Assembly (NCBI GenBank): GCA_949152475.1
Contig: OX424557.1
Span: forward strand, 25,047,462-25,111,461
Direction of reading: 5' to 3'
DNA length: 64,000 nt
Source of the DNA: Terebella lapidaria
Taxonomy: Eukaryota; Annelida; Polychaeta; Terebellida; Terebellidae
Below are positions 36,101 to 45,287 of this stretch, one piece after another (within the stretch, counting starts at the first letter, position 1; every line of letters starts with the position of its first letter). The notes under the pieces were generated by a model, which saw only the letters and a program-made list of their open reading frames with translations, made no database searches and was not told where the DNA came from. The position numbers and the translations under genes are program-made.

Positions 36101-38036
36101 ACCCTTGGGCTGCCTTGTTGATTACGTAATTCGCATTGAGTTCCAAGCCCGAGGCTCCCCACATGCACATACACTTCTCTGGATCAAAGACGCACCAAAG
36201 CTGAATGTGCAATCTGATCAGCAGGTGTGTGAGTTCATAGACAAGCATGTGTCCTGCAGTCTTCCCGAGGATGATGATTATTTGAAAGGTTTGGTGCAGC
36301 GTCTGCAGACCCACAGTCATTCCTCATACTGTCGCAAAAAAGGCACTTGCAGATTCAGCTATCCACGTCCTCCTAACACAAGTACAATCATCGCTAGAGA
36401 ACCTGATGGGGTAGATGCCGAGACGGTAAAGCATGATGCAACGGAAGTGCTGAAGTCCGTGAAGAACGTCTTGTTAGACAAGGATGTATCCGATGTTGGA
36501 TCAATGAAGGACGTGTTGTCAGAAGCTGATGTTGATGCAAATGACTATGCTGGAGCAGTGGGCATATCACAGAAGGGGACGAATGTCGTGCTGAACAGGG
36601 AGCCATGTGAAATGAATGTGAATCCATATAATCCCATCCTACTGAAGGCATGGCAGGCAAATATGGACGTACAGTACGTAGTTGATGCATATGCCTGTAT
36701 AATGTATGTGGCAGCATATATGACAAAAAACGAGAGTGGGTTAGGAGAAATATTGAAACAAACTTGCAGAGAATACAGAGATTCTGACATCAAATCAGTG
36801 CTAAGACGCTTGGGTTCAGTGTTTCTAAACCACCGAGAAGTAAGCGCACAAGAAGCGGCCTTCAGAATCTTGTCTATACCAATGAAGAAACTGAGCAGAA
36901 AAGTTTACTTTGTTAACACTGACTCTAAACCTGAACGAGCTCATGTTCTGAAGACCAAGAATCAGCTAGACAAATTAGACAATGAAGATGAAGATATTTT
37001 TCAGAAGAATATCATTATGCGATACGCCGCGCGTCCTGATTGTCTGGAAGGTATGTGCTTGGCATCATTTGCTGCAAACTACACAGTCAGTTACACAGAG
37101 CGGGAAGACACTGATGACAGTGTGCCACATATACTGGAAAATGAAGGTGACTCTGATGATTGCAGAGAGACACTTCCTAAACGGATTACACTGAAAAACA
37201 ACCTCGGAAAAATGCACAAACGAAGAGTTGAAGCAGTCATACGGTTCCGCCGGTTTAATTCCGCTTCAGACACTAGCAACTTCTACAGAGCAAAATTGAT
37301 GTTGTACATGCCATGGAGGAATGAAGACACAGACTTGATTGGCCAGTACCCAGATTTCAGTTCACACTACCATGCTGTTATTGAAGAGGTCAATTCAAAT
37401 GAAAATCGTTTCACTGAGAATTTACAACTCATAGATCAGGCAATACATGAACATGCTGAACACGGGCCACCCGAACACATGTGGGCTAACATTGCTCCTG
37501 GCACAGAACACTCAAATGAACAGGACAGAAATGCAGACATTGAAGTTGAGAGGGACATAGAACAGGAAGACCTTGATGCCAATGCTGCCATGTTGCAGGC
37601 ACCCAATGATGTAGGCTGTGATTTGAGTCTCAGGTATAGGGCAGAAGCTCAGAAAGAAATACTCAGTCCAACGGAGTATAGAACAATGGTACGTAACTTG
37701 AATGAGCGACAAAGGGAGATAGTTTTCTACCATCGGAAATGGTGCAAAGATGCTGTGGTGGCCATACGAAACAACGAACCCATTATTCCATACCGGATCT
37801 TTCTTAGTGGTCCTGGAGGTGTTGGAAAATCATTCGTAATCAAATTGATTCAAACAGATACTAGAAAGCTTCTAGCACAGTCAAGAGTCATGAAACCAAC
37901 TGATCTCATTGTGTTGCTCACAGGTCCCACAGGTGTTGCAAGTTTTAGCATAGGTGGCATGACAATCCACTCAGCTTTATTGTTAAGAGTTGGAAACTAT
38001 GGAACAGGTGGCGAGCCACTTGCTTCGAAAAGTTAA
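33147..38036 (+). CDS. Helentron Rep/helicase polyprotein, first part
   Basis: The first ATG in frame is 33147; the open frame itself reaches nine bases further upstream. Counting from 33138, residues 61-152 are four exact 23-residue repeats starting RL, matching the STPR repeat pattern. Around 185-245 are two CxxC pairs (CSCNRLL, CRTCNRLL). Next come a DUF6570-like block (LIALRIPFMKMVGLP), an OTU domain with DGNCLFHS (from residue 522) and SHYVVMEP, the Helitron N-terminal region (FPDMYPDG), the Rep two-His motif SPHAHTLLW (~1007) and the two-Tyr motif YVAAYMTK (~1190). A helicase Walker A GPGGVGKS follows at 37810-37833. The frame ends at 38036 where one base appears missing from an A run. 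Expected role: nicking, strand transfer and unwinding in rolling-circle transposition. Confidence 0.85.
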   Translation: MAKRKKKSDAQKRKDAKLRMQNLRNNWSEEQRESNIDRDVKRRGKKRENESTESRSDRLAHARVKMAKLRNTETHEQKCNRLKKMSGKMKQLRADETPEKKSSRLLKVKEKIHQLRSAESLEERVKRLENKKKRITQLRLSENPSERKSRLKKARVYKFTKKRTYVPSSSEVVSKFLTRVKDSCGYICCSCNRLLYKTSVLKLKESAYTKVPADLVKNVLNSEYRKQSADGEEYICRTCNRLLKRGVVPAQSKANGMTLAEQPQELKELNAMELRLIALRIPFMKMVGLPRGKQQAIHGPAVNVPAKLDFVCSMLPRLPSQTQILALKFKRNVKYKSHYMFDYVRPHKVIAALQYLKENNPHYADIQINKNWVDDAEGDDVEMWQAMTQANEHEQDGKEESEAQVTSCDSARDLELCSKTDVEMQSETSNARLTTYSNDDGEPSNDTTGGEYESKTAKQKSLTRKRKKSTSVHKSCKQIKKDTRETLYEVVCPSEGSDIPILNRVAKTLDMNVIDVPGDGNCLFHSVCHHMRRLDIATLTPATLRKHLADFMSGNPEYYRDFVCNLVTSADSCNADTEQPSDIDRAIAEVGDTETRKEILWINYLEKLESGEQWGEHIALQALADMFALNVTVHKSPDSVSHNVPSRFGSRYKFHLGLLGQSHYVVMEPISVVTRDSAETESFAECGDDCDEQSNTESSARYSEESKNICEQESLNDAMNEDEKSLEEDDKALEQLSQIRGLPFETCLMKENTDISHLIVSVAPGEKERPRPLLSDPNFEELSFPDMYPDGKFALTSDRKVQLTPRKFFNQRLLDCDGRFAKSTEYLLSAQYATENKQVQSDINHFVFRRSVGQHFQGRRLNVGMVNSVEKLNALIRDDQAYKILKNIRGSPAYFQVLFYDVLAMIRQLGIPTWFLTVSAADMQWPDLIQTIARQYGTKLTDEDVKNLSFQERSMWLRSNPVTAARHFHYRLELLFSDVIKSTAKPLGCLVDYVIRIEFQARGSPHAHTLLWIKDAPKLNVQSDQQVCEFIDKHVSCSLPEDDDYLKGLVQRLQTHSHSSYCRKKGTCRFSYPRPPNTSTIIAREPDGVDAETVKHDATEVLKSVKNVLLDKDVSDVGSMKDVLSEADVDANDYAGAVGISQKGTNVVLNREPCEMNVNPYNPILLKAWQANMDVQYVVDAYACIMYVAAYMTKNESGLGEILKQTCREYRDSDIKSVLRRLGSVFLNHREVSAQEAAFRILSIPMKKLSRKVYFVNTDSKPERAHVLKTKNQLDKLDNEDEDIFQKNIIMRYAARPDCLEGMCLASFAANYTVSYTEREDTDDSVPHILENEGDSDDCRETLPKRITLKNNLGKMHKRRVEAVIRFRRFNSASDTSNFYRAKLMLYMPWRNEDTDLIGQYPDFSSHYHAVIEEVNSNENRFTENLQLIDQAIHEHAEHGPPEHMWANIAPGTEHSNEQDRNADIEVERDIEQEDLDANAAMLQAPNDVGCDLSLRYRAEAQKEILSPTEYRTMVRNLNERQREIVFYHRKWCKDAVVAIRNNEPIIPYRIFLSGPGGVGKSFVIKLIQTDTRKLLAQSRVMKPTDLIVLLTGPTGVASFSIGGMTIHSALLLRVGNYGTGGEPLASKS

Positions 38037-39850
38037 ACACCTTGCGAACTACCCTAGAACAATTACGGGTGTTAGTCATTGATGAAATATCCATGGTAGG
38101 GTCGGATATGTTGCTTCATATTCACAAACGACTTTGCGATATTAAGGGTGCTGGTGATGATGTGCTATTTGGCAATGTGTGTATCCTGGCAGTGGGTGAC
38201 TTGTATCAGCTTCCTCCAGTTCGGCAATCAAACATTTTTGATCCAGTACACGACCCTCTTGCCAATCTGGCTGGTTCTTTGTGGAAGGACAATTTTGTTC
38301 TGCATGAACTTGATGAGATAGTACGACAGAATGATGAGGAATTTGCGAGTATGCTTTGCCGTATACGGGTTGGAAAGATAACAGCCAGTGACGTGGATGT
38401 CTTGCGATCTAGGGAAATCACTTCTGATGATCCAGCCTATCCTGACGAAGCACTTCACGTATATGCTTTCAACTATGATGTTGATAGGCGCAACGATGCA
38501 AAACTAACCCAGCTTGCACCAGATGCTGACCAACGTATAAAGATTGTAGCCTGCGATGACAAAACCGATAGCACTGGACTGGTTGATGTTACAGGAATGA
38601 CAACACAGAAACGTTCCGAGACAGCTGGTATGCACAATGTCTTGGTTCTTGCTGTTGGAGCTCGTGTGATGTTGACATGTAATGTGGACACCAGTGACGG
38701 TCTTGTGAATGGTGTGCTTGGAACAGTTGTAGCGATAATGAAAAATGATGCAAACAAAGTAAAAACTGTTCTTGTCAAATTTGATGATGACAGAGTAGGT
38801 AAAAAAGCTCGGGTCTCTAGTCAATGGCAAAATGAGTATAAAGATGCCACTCCGATAGTCAGACACGAAGCCATGTATGACAAACGCGGTAAAAAAGGAG
38901 CAAAGATTTCCAGGAGACAATTCCCCTTGACATTGGCATGGGCAGTCACGATCCATAAATGTCAGGGACTGACTTTGGATCAAATTGTTGTAAGCATGAA
39001 GGGAGCACGAAAGTTTGGCAACGGACAAGCATATGTAGCATTCAGTCGAGTAAAAAGGCTCGAAGGCCTGTATATCACGGAGTTCGATCCGGCAGGCATC
39101 AAATGTAACAAAAAAATTGCACAGGAAATGGAAGACTTGGCCTGCCATACTTTACCCAGTATACATCAACCAAAATTTATTGTTGAAAAATCATCTCAGT
39201 CGGTTACAGTTGGTCATTTGAACGTGCATTATTTCCTGGAGAAAATGCGAGATTTGAACAGCAAGGGTGAAACAGGAACATACGCAAGTGTGGATGTCAT
39301 GTGTTTCACTGAAACCTACTTGCAACCCCAGCATAACATTGATGACTTCTTACAAAGACTAAACCTTGTAGCGTTCCGTGTTGACACGGGCAGAACAAAC
39401 AAACATGGCTTGATGATATGTTGTTCATCATGGTTACATCCGAAGGAACTGCCACTTATGCGGGTTAAGGGTCTGGAATGCTTAGTCGTTATAACAGAAG
39501 CAGGTAGACGCAGACTATGTGTAGTGCTTGTGTATAGGCCACCAAGTATGCCAGCGGAAACGTTCACAAGGAAACTTGAAACATTACTTGGTTTGCTAGC
39601 ACTTGATGTTCCCACAGTAGTGTTAGGAGATTTCAACGAAGACCTCTTACAAGACCCTCAATCCCGCATACAATCTATGATGTCGCAATATGACTTCAAA
39701 CAGTATGTAACTGTTCCAACTACTGATAGTGGATCTTTGCTTGATCACATCTACTATAACAAACCGGACCAAGAAACTGAACATAATGTATTTGTCGATG
39801 TAAGAGATATCTATTACTCAGATCATGATGCAGTATTTTTGACAGTGTAA
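38033..39850 (+). CDS. Helentron helicase C-terminal part and EEP endonuclease
   Basis: Continues the preceding protein in the -1 frame. Motifs in order: Walker B VLVIDEISMVG, LYQLPPVRQ, EIVRQNDEEFA, WAVTIHKCQGLTLD (PIF1/RecD motif V) and YVAFSRVKRLEGLYI (motif VI). From ~39205 to the stop is an endonuclease/exonuclease/phosphatase domain with HLNVHYF, FTETYL, GDFNEDL, LLDHIYY and the terminal SDHDAV. These are the expected metal-binding and catalytic residues, so the domain looks intact. The frame could be joined to the upstream one by frameshifting, but a single-base indel in GAAAAG (mutation or sequencing error) is simpler. Confidence 0.85.
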   Translation, partial: LNTLRTTLEQLRVLVIDEISMVGSDMLLHIHKRLCDIKGAGDDVLFGNVCILAVGDLYQLPPVRQSNIFDPVHDPLANLAGSLWKDNFVLHELDEIVRQNDEEFASMLCRIRVGKITASDVDVLRSREITSDDPAYPDEALHVYAFNYDVDRRNDAKLTQLAPDADQRIKIVACDDKTDSTGLVDVTGMTTQKRSETAGMHNVLVLAVGARVMLTCNVDTSDGLVNGVLGTVVAIMKNDANKVKTVLVKFDDDRVGKKARVSSQWQNEYKDATPIVRHEAMYDKRGKKGAKISRRQFPLTLAWAVTIHKCQGLTLDQIVVSMKGARKFGNGQAYVAFSRVKRLEGLYITEFDPAGIKCNKKIAQEMEDLACHTLPSIHQPKFIVEKSSQSVTVGHLNVHYFLEKMRDLNSKGETGTYASVDVMCFTETYLQPQHNIDDFLQRLNLVAFRVDTGRTNKHGLMICCSSWLHPKELPLMRVKGLECLVVITEAGRRRLCVVLVYRPPSMPAETFTRKLETLLGLLALDVPTVVLGDFNEDLLQDPQSRIQSMMSQYDFKQYVTVPTTDSGSLLDHIYYNKPDQETEHNVFVDVRDIYYSDHDAVFLTV

Positions 39851-40711
39851 TCAAGTACACACGGTGTGCACGTAGCATATGAAATATAAGTCCGGATGTG
39901 CTTCCTTTCTATCTGTTCCTCATCAACCGGTTTTGCCAAAAGCAGCCAGGGAAATAACATAACACAAAAAACACAGATGGTGAAGCATGGGTCCTGCGAT
40001 GCAGTCGAAATTCAACTGACATCCGACATAGTTTCCAAACAGTCTATTATCAATTCTGGAGCTATTTTACATTGTAGTGATGTGAAAACTAATGCAGAGC
40101 CATGGCAAAATGAATAACAAGACATTCCATCAAATATTTAGCTGAAATTTCCGTGTGTATTTGAGATTGAATATCATATAATTTTATTTGTTTTATCAAA
40201 ATTTTCTGCATTTTTACTCTCCAGCTGTCGATACAAACTTTTTAGCAAGAATTTTTATATGTGGCATTTTTCACAAACCAGTCTAAAATCGCAACCTTTG
40301 TTGTGCAGTACAAGTATCTACCACCTCACAAAATGTGAATCTGGAATCCCATAATATACACATAGCATTCTGCAGGTGTGTCAAAGTAAGTTTATCAAAC
40401 AGGTCAATAATTCAAAATTCGTTACATTGATTGTGTATTTATATTCGCAGTAGGCTGAGCTATTTCCGTTTGCGAGGCTTCTGAAGTGACGGGCATTGAG
40501 TGATTCCACGGTGCACATACGTTGCGCCCTATGGTGTGGGCTTCGCCCAAAACCGGTATACTGTGAAATGTTTAAACAGTCAAAAGTTTACAATGTGTGA
40601 TACAGTTTGGATCGCAAATGTGGTCGATCTATCGATCTGCCTAGCCCATTGTATTTTTGAACGAGTTGTTGTGATAAAATCTAGGCTAAGAGCAACATAT
40701 CTTTGACATTT
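39851..40711. other. Non-coding right flank of the Helentron
   Basis: The 73-residue open frame at 39896 has no known domain. The rest is AT-rich with no recognisable gene. It probably belongs to the Helentron's 3' non-coding part, because the hairpin minisatellite follows. Confidence 0.4.
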
Positions 40712-40912
40712 ATGACAGATCATCACCACTAGGTCAGTGGACCTGGTGAAAATCGTCGACAATGAAGACAAATCCACACCACTAGGTCAGTGGACCTGGT
40801 GAGAAACGTCGATATTGAAGACAGATCATCGCCACTAGGTCAGTGGACCTGGTGAGAAACGTCGATATTGAAGACAGATCATCGCCACTAGGTCAGTGGA
40901 CCTGGTGAGAAT
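40712..40912. repeat. Four-copy 53-bp hairpin minisatellite
   Basis: The core CACTAGGTCAGTGGACCTGG recurs with starts at 40726, 40779, 40832 and 40885, exactly 53 bp apart, joined by GAGAAACGTCGATATTGAAG-type spacers. Each core folds as CACTAGGTC / GACCTGGTG with a four-base loop. It lies 0.9 kb past the Helentron stop codon. Helentrons are known to carry minisatellites and hairpins in their non-coding termini, so it likely belongs to that element. Confidence 0.88.
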
Positions 40913-41390
40913 CTGTACAGGCGGAAGCGACCATGGCCAGAGAAAGGTAAGAAATCGTCGGAGGATAATTGGAGTGCATGCAATGAAATATACAGTCTAT
41001 TTTTATAGTACGTTGAAGATACAAATTACATAGTGATGTTCACACGAGAAATATCTGTGAATGCTGAAATTTATTCCTTTTCTCTAGGGAATTAAGGCCA
41101 ATGTGGACCAGGCAATATGAACGCAGATGCACCATTTCACATAAGGTAAATAATCTGGAAAACATAAAAATGCTGGTTATCATTATATCACTGCATGAAA
41201 ATGAAGGTAACAGTATAATATGTCGAGTGCATTCGTGGATATTTGTAATGTAACCCTTTATAAATCTCGACAGGCGCTCTTCTGTCTGCAATTTCTACGA
41301 CGGGCATAGAAGTCATCATACTTGGATAGGCGGCCACAGGCTACTTTCTTGAATGGGGCGTGATCCTATAGAATAGCAGTCAGCCATCGA

Positions 41391-41720
41391 CAACACAACA
41401 TTGCCAACGTGTCGCTGTAATGCTACTCTTGATATGATCATTACCAAGAACCCTAACAATTGTTCCTGTGTCACAAGAAGATTCAGCAGGCCGATATTTT
41501 ATTACTCATCAAAATGTATAGCTTGAAAATATATGAGTTTATAAAGTAAAACACACAACACAACATTGCCAACATGTCGCTGTAATGTTACTCTTGATAT
41601 GATCATCATCACCAAGAACCCTTACAATAGTTCCTGTGTCACGAGAAGATTCAGCAGGCCGATATTTGATTACTCATGTAAATGTATAGCTTGAAAATAT
41701 ATGAGTTTATAAAGTAAAAC
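41391..41720 (+). repeat. 165-bp tandem duplication
   Basis: CAACACAACATTGCCAAC starts both 41391 and 41556, and both copies run to TTTATAAAGTAAAAC. They differ at a few positions and by a short CAT insertion. The flanking stretches 40913-41390 and 41721-42000 show no gene. Confidence 0.88.
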
Positions 41721-41999
41721 ATGTGCAATTCAGTAGTAAATATATGCGTTCACCCATATTTAATTGTGTGGTCTTTGTGTTATGAACATTTCAGTAGTCA
41801 AATATGTATATTGTACTCGTTTTTGTATGGCTTCATCCGTACCATACTCTATCTCATTAATGTCCACACAAACAGATTACATTAAACATAATATGGTATG
41901 AAAGCTCTGTTATATGCACTTTTGACTGAGAGCCTATATGAATGGATTATGACATGGGATGGTCCATACAAACATATTACACTTATCACACATATTATA

Positions 42000-44985
42000 T
42001 TTACTGAGAGAGATATTTTTTCTATCTGAAAGGGGTGATAATTAACCTTACGACGGTCATGGTTGGACACCTTTTCCTGTGAAGCATACACGTCCGACAA
42101 ATATTGTCCAACAAAAGTAATGCCGTCCGACAAACAACTGAGCTCATACTCCGTTGTAAGGTCAATTTTGGAAAGTATCACTTTTTGGGCTTGACACACA
42201 CCAAAAACGATATAATAACTGAAATTTGGGAATTCTGAATCCATTTGCTTGAAAAATAATTCTACTTCCGGTTTGATGTAGTTTGACACCACTGGTGTAA
42301 TCTGATTGAATTGAATTGAATTCATTAATTTTAATTTAAAAAAAAAAAATTTTGAACAGGTGTAATCTGATACCAAACCACATCTAGTGTATTGCCAATT
42401 AACCCTCTGGGTCTGAAAATAATGTCCTTTTTGCTTCACGATCAATATTTAATGAGATGTCAAGGGCTTTTTTTTATGGAAAGTGGACGATATCAAGGGA
42501 AAGTATAATTTTTTGGCCTTGAAACACACCAAAGTGACCCAATAACTGATCTTTGGGCATCCCGAGACCATTTGCTTGAAAAATAATTCTACTTCCGGTT
42601 TGGTGTGATTTGATACCACTGGTGTAATCTGATATCAAACCACACCTATTATATTGCAAATTTGTCCCCCCGGGTCTGAAAATAACGTCCTTTTTGCTCT
42701 ATGGTCAATATTTAATGAGATATGGAGGTTTTCATGGAAAGTGATTGATAATAAGGGAAGGTATCAATTTTTGGCCTTGAAACACACTAAAACGGCCTGA
42801 TAACTGATTCTTGGGCATCCTGAGACCCTTTGCTTGAAAAATAATTCTACTTCCGGTTTGGTGTAATTTGACACGACAGGTGTAATCTGATACCAACCCA
42901 CACATAGTATATTGCCAATTAGCCCTCCGGGTCTGAAAAGAACGTCCTTTTGCTCTACAATCAATATTTAATGAGATATGGACTTTTTTAAGGAAAGTGA
43001 GTGATAATAGGGGAAAGTATCGTTTTTTGGCCTTGAAACACACCAAAACGGCCCAACAACTGATCCTTGGGCATCCTGAGACCATTTTCTGAAGAAATAG
43101 TTCTACTCCCGGTTTGGTGTAATTTGACACCACAGGTGTAATCTGATACCAAACCACACCTACTATATTGCCAATTAGCCCTCTGGGTCCAAAAATAACG
43201 TCCTTTTTGCTCTACGATCAATATTTAATGAGATATGGAGGTTTTTATGGAAAGTGGGTGATGAGGTTTTTATGGAAAGTGGGTGATAATCGGAGAAAGT
43301 ATCAATTCTCAGAATTGAAAAACACCAAAATGGCCTAATCACTGATCTTTGGGCATCCTGATTCCATTTCCTAGAAAAATTATTCTACGTCCAGTTCGGT
43401 GTGAGATGACGTCATCATAGTGAAATACATGCTAATTTGCATAACATATGATTTTTTTATATTCTACCTATGCTTGGGCATCCTGAGACCCTTTGCTTGA
43501 AAAATAATTCTACTTCCTGTTTGGTGTAGTTTGACACCACAGGTGTAATCTGATCCCAAACCACACCTATTATATTGCAAATTAGCCCTCTGGGTCTGAA
43601 ATTAATGACTTTTTGCTCTACGATCAATGTTTAATGAGATATGGAGGTTTTTATGGAAAGTGGGTGATAATAGGGGAAAGTATCAATTTTGGCCCTTGAG
43701 AGACACTAAAATGGCCTAATAACTGATCCTTGGGCATCTTGATCCCATTTGGTTGAAAAATAATTCTACTTCCGGTTTGGTGTAATTTGACACCACAGGT
43801 GTAATCTGATACCAAACCACACCTACTATATTGCCAATTAGCCCTCTGGGTCCAAAAATAACGTCCTTTTTGCTCTACGATCAATATTTAATGAGATATG
43901 GAGGTTTTTATGGAAAGTGGGTGATGAGGTTTTTATGGAAAGTGGGTGATAATCGGAGAAAGTATCAATTCTCAGAATTGAAAAACACCAAAATGGCCTA
44001 ATCACTGATCTTTGGGCATCCTGATTCCATTTCCTAGAAAAATAATTCTACGTCCAGTTCGGTGTGAGATGACGTCATCATAGTGAAATACATGCTAATT
44101 TGCATAACATATGATTTTTTTATATTCTACCTATGCTTGGGCATCCTGAGACCCTTTGCTTGAAAAATAATTCTACTTCCGGTTTGGTGTAGTTTGACAC
44201 CACAGGTGTAATCTGATCCCAAACCACACCTATTATATTGCAAATTAGCCCTCTGGGTCTGAAATTAATGACTTTTTGCTCTACGATCAATGTTTAATGA
44301 GATATGGAGGTTTTTATGGAAAGTGGGTGATAATAGGGGAAAGTATCAATTTTGGCCCTTGAGAGACACTAAAATGGCCTAATAACTGATCCTTGGGCAT
44401 CTTGATCCCATTTGGTTGAAAAATAATTCTACTTCCGGTTTGGTGTAATTTGACACCACAGGTGTAATCTGATACCAAACTACACTTATCTTAATTACAA
44501 TTAGCCCTTTGGGTCTGAAAATAACGTCCTTTTTGCTCTACGATCAATATTTACTGAGATATGGAGGTTTTTATGGAAAAGTGGGTGATAATAGGGGAAA
44601 GTATCAATTTTTGGCCTTCAAACACCGAAATGGCCTAATAACTGATCCTTGGGCATCCTGAGTCCAATTGCTTGAAAAATAATTCTACTTCCGGTTTGGT
44701 GTGAGATGACGTCATCATAGTGAAATACATGCTAATTTGCATAATCTATGATTTTTATATATTGTACCTATGTGACGGATCCAAAAAAAACGTTATTTTT
44801 GCTCTATCTGTAATAGTTTTTGAGATATGGACGTTTTAACTTTATCATTGGCTTGAATGGCAAACAATTTTCAAAACGTTCCCGTGACCTTGGCCTTTGA
44901 CCTACGACCTTGAAAAACAATGGGGGATCTAACAATTTCGATGTACATGTGTGGTCAAAATTTCACAAAAATCAGATGAAAATTG
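42000..44985 (-). repeat. ~255-bp tandem repeat array with a 663-bp higher-order duplication
   Basis: Roughly ten diverged units share ATTCTACTTCCGGTTTGGTG, ACACCACAGGTGTAATCTGA, CCAATTAGCCCTCTGGGTC and TTTTTGCTCTACGATCAATA. Between ~43.11 and ~44.47 kb a 663-bp block of several units occurs twice almost unchanged. Open frames on the minus strand (for example 42732-43157 and 41882-42445) repeat with the units and have no known domain. The array ends in GTGCCCTCTAGAGGGCGAAC, then ACAAAC repeats and hairpins, as in the 1-12.7 kb family. Confidence 0.88.
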
Positions 44986-45042
44986 TGCCCTCTAGAGGGC
45001 GAACAGACAAACAAACAAACACACATCCAAACCGATCAACAT

Positions 45043-45262
45043 ACTTGGCAAAATCGAAGATTTCGCCAAGTAACAAACACATCCATCCACAAACCGATCA
45101 ACATACTTGCCGAAATCTTTAGATTCCGGCAAGTAACAAATCCACAAACCAACCAACCAACATACTTGCCGAAATCGGAGATTCCGGCAAGTAACAAACT
45201 TACAAAATTACATACATCCAAACCAACCAACATACTTGGCAAAATCGAAGATTTCGCCAAGT
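45043..45262. repeat. Cluster of four covarying terminal hairpins
   Basis: The hairpins are at 45043-45071 (ACTTGGC/GCCAAGT), 45105-45134 and 45164-45192 (both ACTTGCCG/CGGCAAGT) and 45234-45262 (ACTTGGC/GCCAAGT), each preceded by an A/C-rich spacer ending CAACAT or CAACAT-like text. The arm base at position six is G or C here and A in the array at 1-12.7 kb, always with its complement opposite. Confidence 0.88.
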
Positions 45263-45287
45263 AAAAATCAATACCGCACCCGTACAT

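Larger units (their letters stand above)
33147..40912 (+). mobile_element. Near-complete Helentron-type Helitron
   Basis: The element encodes the full Helentron set: zinc knuckles, OTU protease, Rep (HUH) nuclease, PIF1-like helicase and a terminal EEP (apurinic-like) endonuclease. OTU plus EEP is typical of the Helentron branch of rolling-circle transposons. The coding region is split by one apparent frameshift near 38030 and is otherwise open over 6.7 kb, so the copy is young. The exact ends were not determined. A four-copy hairpin minisatellite at 40712-40912 is a candidate non-coding terminal feature. Confidence 0.85.

Noticed and set aside
38000-38045. Programmed -1 frameshift joining the two Helentron frames
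   Set aside because: The site (GAAAAGTTA) is not a classical slippery heptamer and no downstream structure is evident; a one-base indel in an A run is simpler.
42732-43157. 141-residue and similar minus-strand frames repeated through 41.9-43.9 kb
   Set aside because: They follow the ~255-bp satellite period. Other units break the frame, and there is no recognisable fold.
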